Shown piece after piece: positions 52,381 through 62,759 of a stretch of 64,000 nucleotides of DNA. The stretch spans positions 5,642,001-5,706,000 of the forward strand of contig NW_023503555.1 of the NCBI RefSeq assembly GCF_014529535.1, written 5' to 3'. The notes under the pieces are model-generated. The model was not told where the DNA came from. It saw only the letters and a program-made list of their open reading frames with translations, and made no database searches. Made by a program: the position numbers and the translations under genes. This DNA is from Bradysia coprophila. Taxonomy: Eukaryota > Arthropoda > Insecta > Diptera > Sciaridae. Position 1 is the first letter of the stretch. Every line of letters begins with the position of its first letter.

Positions 52381-53059
52381 AATCTTTGTGTAATGATGCA
52401 GACCAAACATCCGACCATATACTGAACTGCATCCGTCTAGATAATGTTAAATCAAACATACTTGCAGATACGTCGAATGAAGAAGAAATATTTTCAGAGT
52501 TGTACTGGCATGTTCGCAACATCCAATCATTTTAAGCAGCTAAACGAACTATCTGTTCGTATGAAGCGTTTATTGATGATGGCTCGGAATAGAGTCGAAT
52601 TGTTGGCAAACTAAGGAATTTTGTTTTAAAGGAACATTGAAATTTGTAATTTTTTTTTGATTAGATTAAGAATATTATTGTAAACAAAACATTGTTCTGC
52701 ACTATTACAGAACTTTCAAGTTTTGTATTTTTAATTCATATTTGAACTACGACTGCGTATAGAATTCAACCCAAATGCAAACCTTTTTCGTGAGAGAATT
52801 TAAAAAAAGTGACACGAGAAGAAAAAAGTGGCATGTAGAGACGAAGACGTATTCAGTTTTTGATGTTTGACCAACGCACTTCAAGCAAAAGTGCTATTAA
52901 TGACAGCTGCCAAATAGAGTACTACTTTCTATGAAAAAAGTGTCCGAATTTTTTTATATTGCCAAAATTTGTTCGATACACTGTCCAGTTTCAGAACCCT
53001 ATTCAGAGTACCACTCATGGTTGAAGCGCGTTGGTTTGACTGATCATTGAAAAGAAGTT
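52381..53059. other. Non-coding DNA with dispersed repeat
   Basis: 52865-53030 is an inverted relative of 36830-36990. No gene. Confidence 0.4.
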
Positions 53060-53362
53060 TGATGGAGAGGTACCCAAAAATTGATTACGGATTTGAATAC
53101 AGGACTATTAGAGGCGTCACTTACAATTAAAAAGTGATAAATATAACGATTTCACCTACTAATATTATGAAAACACTTAGATTTTAATTGTTTCGTACAA
53201 CATTCAGTTGGTCGAAATCAGTTTTTTTGCCGAGTCTATCATGGTGATTTTGATTCTATGGTATAGTTGGAAGGTCCCACTATGAAACACTAATGGATTT
53301 ACTGCATAAAAATGCGATTTCTTAACTCAAATCCGTAATCAATTTTTGGGTACCTCTCCAAA
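53060..53362. mobile_element. TIR MITE, ~300 bp
   Basis: GGAGAGGTACCCAAAAATTG ATTACGGATTTGA at the left is inverted as TCAAATCCGTAATCAATTTT TGGGTACCTCTCC at the right. Terminal repeats of about 33 bp with almost no mismatch; the interior is non-coding. Confidence 0.8.
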
Positions 53363-54067
53363 AAACTTCTTCCTTGTTCAGGGGAACCGTGTGATGTTGT
53401 CTATCGAAATTGTTTAGACTTCATTGCCCCATTCCACACAAATGGCAGAAGTAAACCTCAACATAACAAACCATTGAGAAAAAATTTAATCCTCCATGCC
53501 AGTTGGAAGAAAATAAATATATGGTTTTACATGCTACATGCGTCGAAAACTGAACTTTTCACTTTTCATGTTTGAAGCACTTCTTTCGAAGCCCTCAGCA
53601 TGTAATAGTACTGTTCGTACCTACGACTAAAAGTCTTTTTTAGCGTGTTAGAAGTTTCCGAAGGCGAAATTTTCATAAGAAAAGTGCTTGTTTTCGGTCG
53701 CTTCCAACACAAGCTTCGAAGCACAAGCTTGAATTATTCTTCTAGTTAAGTAATTTTGACATCCGAACACCGCGCGTATGTGATAAATGAATTTTTCACA
53801 ATAAAAAGCTTTGAAGAAGCAAATGACGTCATGCTAAAATTAGGAATTTTCGATACCCTCTCGCTGTTGTCATGCTAAATCACATTTTTGTATCACCTAC
53901 CACCCTAAAATTACGTCACATTTTAGTATCCTCCCAAAGTAGGTGAAACTTTGACAATTTTTGTGAAACTTCGACAATTTGTGAAACGTTTGACGAATAT
54001 TAAGCCCTGCCTCGGATCAACAAAATTCACACGAAAACTCTACTTTTCATCGTTTTATCCCTAGTTC
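53363..54067. other. Non-coding DNA with repeat fragments
   Basis: 53605-53670 (TCGTACCTACGACTAAAAGT, CCGAAGGCGAAA) is a relative of the interior of the element at 23627-23890. No gene. Confidence 0.4.
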
Positions 54068-54212
54068 TGTAAAATGCTATTACGTCTTTAAACGGTTTTA
54101 TCATTACCACGCACATGCGTGTAGATTGTTCAGCCTATAAACAAGCATTAACATTGGCTGAAAAACAGCTGAAACAAAATGCGTCACTCATTTAAAAGAC
54201 ACCGACTGTAAA
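54068..54212. mobile_element. AGCTG-type palindromic MITE, copy 4 (degenerate)
   Basis: AAACGGTTTTATCATTACCACG is shared with copy 3 (ACGGTTTTACCACTACCACG), followed by GGCTGAAAAACAGCTGAAAC and CACCGACTGTAAATT. Confidence 0.5.
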
Positions 54213-56003
54213 TTTTCCATCACCAAGTGGTAAAAAATTTCTGCTAGAAATGAAGCTTCACTTGAAAATTCGCTCGTATTTAGTCATTACTCATATTTTC
54301 TCTAATTCGTACCGAACGGCCTTGAATTAAAACTTTTCTAATTTAGCTCCGTAATTCGTTTCATATCCACATCTTATTATAATTGCCCGCACTCAAAAAA
54401 CTGTTTGACACGATGCGATGTAAAAAGAAATCCGTTCGACTAACGGTGAAAAAAACATAAATTGTCGGTGTTGTACTAATTTTTCTAAGTTTCAGCAATT
54501 TTTTACGCCACCGCGTTCAATTTAATTTTATATGAAAACCCATTAATTATCTAAAGTCACTATAAAGTCGAAATATTAAAGTTATTCAACCACCCACAAT
54601 GTTCACGTTTTTTTTATGTGTGTGTCGTTGAACAGCATCAATTTATCCGCCTATTTTACGGATTTTTTTTTCTTCCTTTACATTTATCATTCTAATAATT
54701 TTATCCTAAGTAATACGTAGACGAAATGAGGGTTGAGAAGATTTTCGGCAGCAGATGCCAATAATAGTCAAATTAGCTACACTTAAAGCAACATTTGTCA
54801 TAAAAAATTGCTCATCATAAGACCTTATTTATAATGCAAAACAGAAAAATCTGAAATATCCCCCATCAATGAATCATTTTTGGAAAACGAAGAAGACGAA
54901 AAAAAAAAATTCACCGAAAATATAAATTGGTACAAACATCCGTGACCATGTTTTATGTGATCCCTTTTCATCGTTCTATGCATGGCTCTCCTCCGTGTTA
55001 TCAAATGAGAAAAAATCCCTTTTTTGTTAAAACATTTTTTTTTAGTTTTGTTTACACATGTTGTGGCTTTGAGTTAACACCACCGAACACGTGTCGAGAT
55101 TTAGAAAGTTAAATCGGTGTGTACGGATTTTCTAAAGTTTTCTGTTTTTCGAACTGTTACGGGGTTACCAATTTTGTCGAGCGTGTGGATGTGTGGATAA
55201 ACTTGGTCGTACATACATATTTACAATATTTTCTTCTTCCTTGTCAAGGCGGTGCACATAATATGAATGTCAAAGGATCTGTACGACATTATCAAAAAAA
55301 AATGTTTTTTTAAAGGAAATCCAAGCACGAAACCGAAAGAGGAGGAATAAAAAAACAACAAAAAATTCCTTCGAGCCTACTCAATTATTTGTTGGAAAAT
55401 GTAAATTTATGTTCAGTCTTTGACATAAATAACCATTTTCAAAAAGGCACATCGCTTTCGATTCAAATGTGATTCGTATACATCATATATTACATCTCGC
55501 CATTAACATGCGAAACATTTTGCAGTTGACGAGTAGGTTGGCATGAGCTTGAATCTTATAAAAAAGATGATGTGACGTAGGACAACGTTATGAACGAATT
55601 GAAAGAGATATTAGACTATTGACCCGTTAATACATCTCACCCTAGTTATTGGGACAAACATCGTATTGACATGCAACGTAAAATGATGCTAATTTCGACG
55701 ATAAGAAGATGCAAATTCTCACTTTGCATCATGTAATAAATGCACAAGTAAATATTGATGTCGTGTAAAAGTATGTGAATCGATAGGAGCATAAACTTTC
55801 CGTTCGGTTACGACATCGACAACAAGAAAAAGCGATGGGCTTTGTCCTTTATTGTCATCTATTAGTTTATTGCGTATCTCACTCCGTTCGGGATATAATT
55901 CTCGAAATTGTCTAAGATCAATCATCCAAGACAGATACGAAAATAACTATTTTCAAGGCAAGGGAAGAAATCGAGAGAAAAATACAGAAATTCCCTAATT
56001 TTC
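54213..56003. other. Non-coding AT-rich DNA
   Basis: Many homopolymer A and T runs. Frames at 54927-55313 have no domain features. No gene or structured repeat defined. Confidence 0.4.
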
Positions 56004-56225
56004 GGTCACGGTTAAAACTGATGAAGTAATAGATTTCTCTTCAATATGTTGAAGGGAAGTAAAAGATTTCATAATTACAGTCTACAAACGATTCAAATGG
56101 TCGCTGGGTTTTTTGGTCGCGGTTAAAACTAATGAAGTAATAGATTTAGCTTCAATATGTTGAAGGGAAGTAAAAGATTTCATAATTACAGTCTTCAAAC
56201 GATTCAAATGGTCGCTGGGTCTTCA
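56004..56225 (+). repeat. Tandem duplication of a GAAGTAA-motif MITE fragment, 2 x 111 bp
   Basis: GGTCACGGTTAAAACTGATG at 56004 and GGTCGCGGTTAAAACTAATG at 56115 start two nearly identical units. Each contains TGAAGTAATAGATTT, TTGAAGGGAAGTAAAAGATT and CAAACGATTCAAATGGTCGC. The paired motif arrangement is that of the family. Confidence 0.8.
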
Positions 56226-57679
56226 CAACGAGCCTTGGAAGTTATTTTCTGGAGTTGATAAATCCCTAGATTCAAAATATTAAAATTTAATTGCACGTTA
56301 CCTCATTCTCTGTTAATTGTTCCATTCCCCAAAGTCAGGTCTCACTAAAAACGTGTTCTCAACTTGAAATTCCAGTTAAAACCTTATTTCTTTTATACTC
56401 GTCTTACGTACCATCCATTGAAGACTCTTCCTCAACCTACGTTCGTTGCATTTCCTAATCTACTCTCCAATCCAAGTCCCATTTCTCATTCTAATGTTTT
56501 GTTGCAATATAGCAAAAACTCATTCTCTGGATTAAATTCATATTCCGAACCGGTCGTGCTGAATAATTTCTTCGGATAGTAATATGTATGTCGACCACAT
56601 ACGAAAAATCGATACAATCCTCTTCCCGGTATCGATTTTACACAAGGTTAACAGTAAAAACGTGCATTGGCAGTCATCAATAATATTGATTAACTTCGAT
56701 TATGCAGACATAAAATCCGCTTATCGAATGTTCTCCTAACTCTTTATATATGGTATATTTATATGGAACCGATGGAAGTACACGGTCCATATATTTCGCC
56801 ACATATCTCAGAGCCGTATAATATCTACGTATATGCCAACACACAAAATTTCGAACTCCAAAGAAATTTACTATTCCACTTTATGACGACATAATTCAAA
56901 ATGTAACATTTGTTCTTTAGTCACCAATGCATATGTGATTTCAATGGGTATATCAAATTTATGGGTGTTCCACAAGAATTACATTCAAAAGCGAAGGGTG
57001 ACATTACAATGTGGTTATATGGTTCTGTTGTGCAAACCGAAATGGATGTAACACCATCATAATATGGTATGTATACATACATATGATGTATGGAATCTCC
57101 GTCTGGTAGTAAACAATGAGTTGTTTTTTGGAAGTAGCAAAAGAAACGGTAAGAAGAACCGGGATTCAAATAAAAGTAAAGGGAAAGGCGTAGACATACT
57201 GCACGAATGATTGATGGACATATCGTGAACTATTGACTCCAACTGAATCAAATTTTTATTTTTTTATTTTATTACAGTTATGAACACCTAAAAATGCCGC
57301 CGTGCTATCAATGATAACTTATCATCTTGTATTTGTTTATGCAATTCTGCCATGGAATTGAACTGTGTCTTGCCTCTATGTGATTTCGTAAATGGGAAGA
57401 TTATTACACGTCTTAGAGGTAAAATAGTTATTTTTCGCCTATGACTCGTCCTGGAAACCTCTCATGAATGCATTCTCTAAAAAAAGCCTCGTAACATTAA
57501 ATTAGGACCAACATTTTACATGAACGATGTCGTAAATACTTGAAAAAGTCAAGATATTTCAACACTATTTATGAAAAAAAAAACTTTTCGCACTAATGCA
57601 CTCTTTTGTCAGGAGAGACTCCTTCAGACTCCTTCAGTAAGTAATATTTACAAAAGAATATTTTATCTGCTATACGTCG
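56226..57679. other. Non-coding DNA
   Basis: No gene recognised. The frame at 56364-56579 encodes a proline/serine-rich peptide without known motifs. 57430-57490 holds the CGCCTATGACTCGTCCTGGA AACCTCT block seen in other elements. Confidence 0.4.
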
Positions 57680-57978
57680 GAGATTCATCGAAATACTACA
57701 AAGACAAACCTCTCCCACTTGGGCCAGTGTTCACACCCTGAATGACTGAAGATTAATGCAAATGTTAATGACAAAAAAACTCATTAACATTTAACACATC
57801 GCAAAAGGCAGTGGCAAAAATACTCTCAATAGAAGCCTTTTCTTGGAAGATAGTCTTAGCTATAGACATGTGCATGTTAAGCGAATCATGAGAAAAATGT
57901 AACAAATTTTGACAGTTTCATTTTTCTTAGGATTCGCTTAACATACCCATGCATAAAGCAACGTCTAGGTCTACTTAT
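57680..57978. mobile_element. Palindromic repeat, copy B of 32860-33142
   Basis: AAACCTCTCCCACTTGGGCC and GTGTTCACACCCTGAA precede the palindrome GTTAAGCGAATCATGAGAAA .. TCTTAGGATTCGCTTAACAT, the same order as at 32890-33110. Confidence 0.65.
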
Positions 57979-59519
57979 ACTGAGAATGTCACTAACACTT
58001 GAATTTATCTTTAGTCCTTCATTTTTGCTGTCGTTAACATTTACATTGCACTACAGTCTCTCAGGATTGCAACGGTGGTCAAGGCAATTTGTGTCATTTC
58101 ATTCTAATGAGTGAATTAGGCAAGCAGTCGAAAATCGTAAATGTTACTTCTCAATAAACAGCCACAAGGTTCAGACTTGTTTTATTGCAGGTCCAGATAC
58201 AGGTTTTCTCCGAAAAATCCTGCAGTCAGTATACAACTTCCACCAAATTTGGCATAGAACATTGTATGCAACAGGAACTGTATGCTAGCTTATTTTCTCA
58301 GTGTAGAGTGTCAGCCCAAAGGGATAAGCCGTGTGGGATAATACACCTTCAACAATTATCGTGATTTAGTCCACTCTGTTCCACGCATTCACATCTTGTG
58401 ACTCATACCACCGCGAAACAGAGTGGACAAATAAAAGCAGGAGATTGATGACACGGCGGCCCTTTTAGTTGTTCACGACTGTATCAAATGAAAATCCATT
58501 TGAATAATAATTCACAAATATAATTCGCACAGTTAGCTGAACGTATAATTTGCGATTTTGTCAATCAATATTATCGAAATATGATTAACTGTGCAATGTA
58601 AGTGCGAAGTGAATATTCGCATTGACGAAATTTCGTTTTTTTTCTCTTTTATTCCGTTTTTTTTATCAACGCATTAAATATTCAAATAGACTACCCATGG
58701 TTATTCTGATTTACAATTCAAAATATTATCTAAATTGGTATAATATATCGTTTAAAAAATTACCCCCCGTTACATGGATATAAAATATAACACACCACCG
58801 TCTATATAAATTCGGCAGCACATACCTTATACATGCATTAGCTTTAATAGACACGGAATAAAATCGACGAGAGAAAAAAAATCTCTTTTTACTGTTCTCG
58901 TGTATTACGAATTCTACACTTCATTGAGATTGTTAGGGCAATTTAGGGGAGGATAAATTAGATAACGTTTTATAGCCCTAAGCACAATAAATGTACATGT
59001 ACTACGAATATTTTTGTATTGTTACACTTCTGCCGATGTAAATTGATGGAATGAGAAAACACCTTATAAGCATCGCATCATCCCGTTACACAATGGAAGT
59101 GTACACTTTTACCAAATAGACATTCTATATAGATTATATAAGATGTACACAGTAGATGGGTGCGCATTTCGTGTGTCTGTCTAGTGTTGTTATACGTTCT
59201 TACGTATCATCCATACCGAAAAGCAGTAACACTTATTCGACGTTCTCAGTTCCGATATTTTCGGGATATTTTCCGGATTTGTGTAAAATTCAACCAGAAA
59301 GGGAACAGAATTGAATCACATCAATATTGCAAAATACACGTACCTCTCACAGATGCACGAAAATAAGAGCAGGGCGAAATTACGAAATTTTCTTCGATGA
59401 ATTTTTGAACTTGAATCGTTTGCATATTTTTGGTATTCTTCCACGAATCGGGAGGCATGTGAACCGATTACAGATTGCTGGAAATTTAATAGAAGGTGAT
59501 AGTATCTAGCATGAATACC
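57979..59519. other. Non-coding DNA with one palindrome
   Basis: The 58365-58440 palindrome is the relative of 51030-51110. No gene is seen; short frames at 59160-59509 lack recognisable features. Confidence 0.4.
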
Positions 59520-59690
59520 TATCGGATCTATTACTTCTTTTGATTAAAGTATTTTTGTCAGATTGAAAAAAAATCTTTGGCTTCATTAGTTCTTACATTT
59601 TTTTCTGATGTAATAGAACGCTGTCAGCAAATTATCATTATATTGTGCCATCGCTGTCGATAACAGATCAGATGGCATAGAAGTTCTTAC
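59520..59690 (-). mobile_element. GAAGTAA-motif MITE, copy 8, reverse orientation
   Basis: GATCTATTACTTCTTTTGATT (59524), AATCTTTGGCTTCATTAGTT (59571) and CGCTGTCGATAACAGATCAG ATGGC (59651), exactly the reverse of the family block order. Confidence 0.6.
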
Positions 59691-61321
59691 ACAATCTAGG
59701 AATTCAATATTAGTTCATATCCATTACCGAATTATGCTATGGCGTTACAGTTTATGTGGCTGAATCGGCTAAGAATTTTCGACCTTTTCCGAGCATTATT
59801 ACAATTTATTGTTTGCCGAGCAACCCATAAAGGACAACCCTTCGTAATGAGTTCCGAATAAATAAAAAACATTTTTCCATACAAAACATTCGAATATTTG
59901 GCGAATATTAGGGAGACGTGGACTTTAATGTTTGTTAATCTCTTAACACATTATTGTCACTCCCGACATGATTGCTCTTTACATAATTACCAAAGCTCTT
60001 TCACGAGAGTATTACTTTCATAAGCCAAACACTAATCTTGTATTATAGTGCACGGCTGCCAGTGTGTTAAGTATTACACTGATTAAAATGCTAATAAATT
60101 CCAAATTAATGAACTTTCCGTCCCTCATCACATTTCATATGTAAATATTATTTTAAACCTTCAGCAATACACCTGCAAAATTTTTGAAAATATTAAATTT
60201 CACCTCCACCGAAAAGACCAACCAGCACAACACAATGTTTTGTTTAAACACATTAGGCCAAACAATTTTTTTTTAAATTAAAAACAAAGAAAACATAAAA
60301 CAAAATCTAATTTTTCTCATTTAAAGTCAATGTTGCGATAATATCAAAACCTTTTAGCTTCTGGCTTTATAGCTATGAGCATTACCTCCCCCCAATTGCC
60401 AAAAGAATCTGTAATATAGAAGAGAAGTCTCTCGCAAACGTTTCGCCTTACCCATCTAATGATTAACCATATCGACAACATCGGTATTTTCCATCTTTTG
60501 CCTAAGCACCCACCACCTCGGTTACATTGTTCGACAGTGTTATGTCGTCGTCGTCGTGTTGCTGTGCTGTTGTTGTAACTGTATGTCTTTTGCTATGTAT
60601 GAAAAGAGCGGGTATTTTTTGGGGAAATGTGAAGAGGGTCAAATTAGATAACGTACGTCAACCAAATTGCCTTCAGCAGTGGTTGAACATGTGTTCAGAA
60701 TTTAATTTCAGAAATTAAGGAGGAAAAACTTTTATTGTTCATTCAGAACATTTAGTTTTATCATTTTATGTGTGTTATTACGCTCTGGCATTATTATATA
60801 TATATAGATCTGCACACAATTTTATATCATGTGAGTGAAATGATGAAAAACATTTTTGAAAATAGATGTTTTAACAACGCAAACATAAAATACAGACAGA
60901 GAGGAGAGAGTGAAAAAAATGGTGAAAGAATTATTGTGCAATTAAATTAAGTGGTAAAATTTGGCAATTGTTTTATATTTTCATTTTGCATGGGCTGGCC
61001 CGGTCCGGCGTTTTGTGAACGTGCATAAAAACGCTTTAATTCATTAGAAGAATATTTTGTGTTTTGAGAGAATTATAATGTCGCTGGCTGTTTATTTTTT
61101 TGGAGGTCAAGTGGTTTTTGTCATTCGGCGAGTCTTTTTGCAGTTTTCACTTTACAGTGAAAATGACAATTATTTTGTCTGAACATTGTATAAAATGTAA
61201 ATTTCTATCATGGTTACTTAACACATTTTATTTCAAATTTACTCCCAGAACGTCTCTGCTACTTCACACGATTCAACAGGTTCAAATAAAATACTTAACT
61301 GCCATAGTTTTGCTATAGTAT
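59691..61321. other. Non-coding AT-rich DNA
   Basis: No gene, hairpin or tandem array identified. Confidence 0.4.
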
Positions 61322-61457
61322 AAACACGACATAGTGAAGACACGACATTGTGAAGACACGACATAGTGAAGACACGCAATAGTGAAGACACGACATAGAG
61401 AAACACGAGACTTAATGAAGTCACGACAAAGTGAAGACACAACATAGTAAAGACACA
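61322..61457. repeat. Minisatellite, ~16-bp unit, about 8 copies
   Basis: Unit ACACGACATAGTGAAG, with variants such as ACACGACATTGTGAAG, ACACGCAATAGTGAAG and ACACAACATAGTAAAG. Confidence 0.9.
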
Positions 61458-62291
61458 AGTAGAAGCGTATTTAAAGGATTTGAAGGGGACCCTTAACTCT
61501 CAAATAGGCATAGCTTTTGGGAAGTGAGCGTAAATGTTAACAAATGGTAAGATCGGCAAGCACCTACTCTATAAATCTAGGTCCCTACTTTGACTTAGTG
61601 GGAAAATCATATCCAAATTTTGTCTAGTGGCATCGGTGTTGGTAAAACACAATATGTAGAAAAACAAGTCCACTGGCAGCCTACGCGTGAAACAATAAAA
61701 GACGCGAAGTAGGTGGAATCTAACTTGAAAACATGAAACAGGATCACTCACCGTTTTTTTTTGTAAATGGATATGTAGTGAGAGAAAACAGAGTAAGAAC
61801 AGCATCAATTGATTCACAAATTACGCATGCTAAAATTTGCTTTCAGACCCCGTACGTAAAAATGTATAGAGCGAAAATGTACGCTGCTAGATCCATTCTT
61901 CACCTTTATTATTAGTTTACTAGGTCCCACCTGTTGGGCGGGTCGGGTCCCTTGACTGATAATTTTTCCAAAATAATTAACCAATTATATTACACTATTA
62001 TAAATATCTTAATTTATTTTAACTGATTTTTTCATCTCATATCAGATTAATCGTCTACAACGTGACAAAGAAGCGCATCCGATAAAGACACAATGAAATT
62101 CTATTGTGTTTTAAAGCCTTTTTCAGTGATCACATTTTCATTGAAAGAACGTTCGTGCCTATTTTTCAAATATACGTTGGCTCTCATCGCAATTTTACGA
62201 GTGTAAAAATCTTACCAAATCAAATAAAACATTTGACACCGCCAAAATTAACTGCTTTATTTTTTTCTATTACTCTGCTTGATACTTTGCA
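61458..62291. other. Non-coding DNA
   Basis: No gene or clear repeat between the minisatellite and the 134-bp array. Confidence 0.4.
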
Positions 62292-62690
62292 GCAAACTGC
62301 TCGCTCGTCCGAGCTGTCTAATATTGCAATACGATACCGCAACTCGTGTGAATTACGACCCTCGCTTCGCTCGGGCCGCAAACTTCACACTCGTCAGAGT
62401 TGTCTAATATTAGGTTTGGTCTAATCGCAAACTTCTCGCTTGTCCGAGCTGTCTAATATTGCAATACGATACCGAAACTCGTGTGAATTACGACCCTCGC
62501 TTCGCTCGGGCCGCAAACTTCACACTCGTCAGTTGTCTAATATTAGGTTTGGTCTAATCGCAAACTTCTCGCAAGGCCGAGCTGTCTAATATTGCAATAT
62601 GATACCGCAACTCGTGTGAATTACGACCCTCGCTTCGCTCGGGCCGTAAGCTTCACACTCGTCGAAGTTGCCTAATGTTAGAATTGCTTG
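62292..62690. repeat. Satellite-like tandem array, three ~134-bp units
   Basis: Units begin GCAAACTKCTCGC at 62292, 62427 and about 62560. Each contains GAGCTGTCTAATATTGCAAT, ACTCGTGTGAATTACGACCC, the dyad-rich TCGCTTCGCTCGGGCCG and CTTCACACTCGTC. Units differ by few substitutions and short indels. Confidence 0.88.
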
Positions 62691-62759
62691 ACTTTTGTAA
62701 TACTATATACTCACTGTATAGATATATGCTGCTTGTTAATTATCAAATATAAAAATCAA

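Noticed and set aside
56364..56579. 71-codon proline/serine-rich frame
   Set aside because: No recognisable motif or splice context; probably chance.
61322..61457. CRISPR-like array
   Set aside because: Units are directly adjacent without spacers and the genome is eukaryotic; it is a minisatellite.
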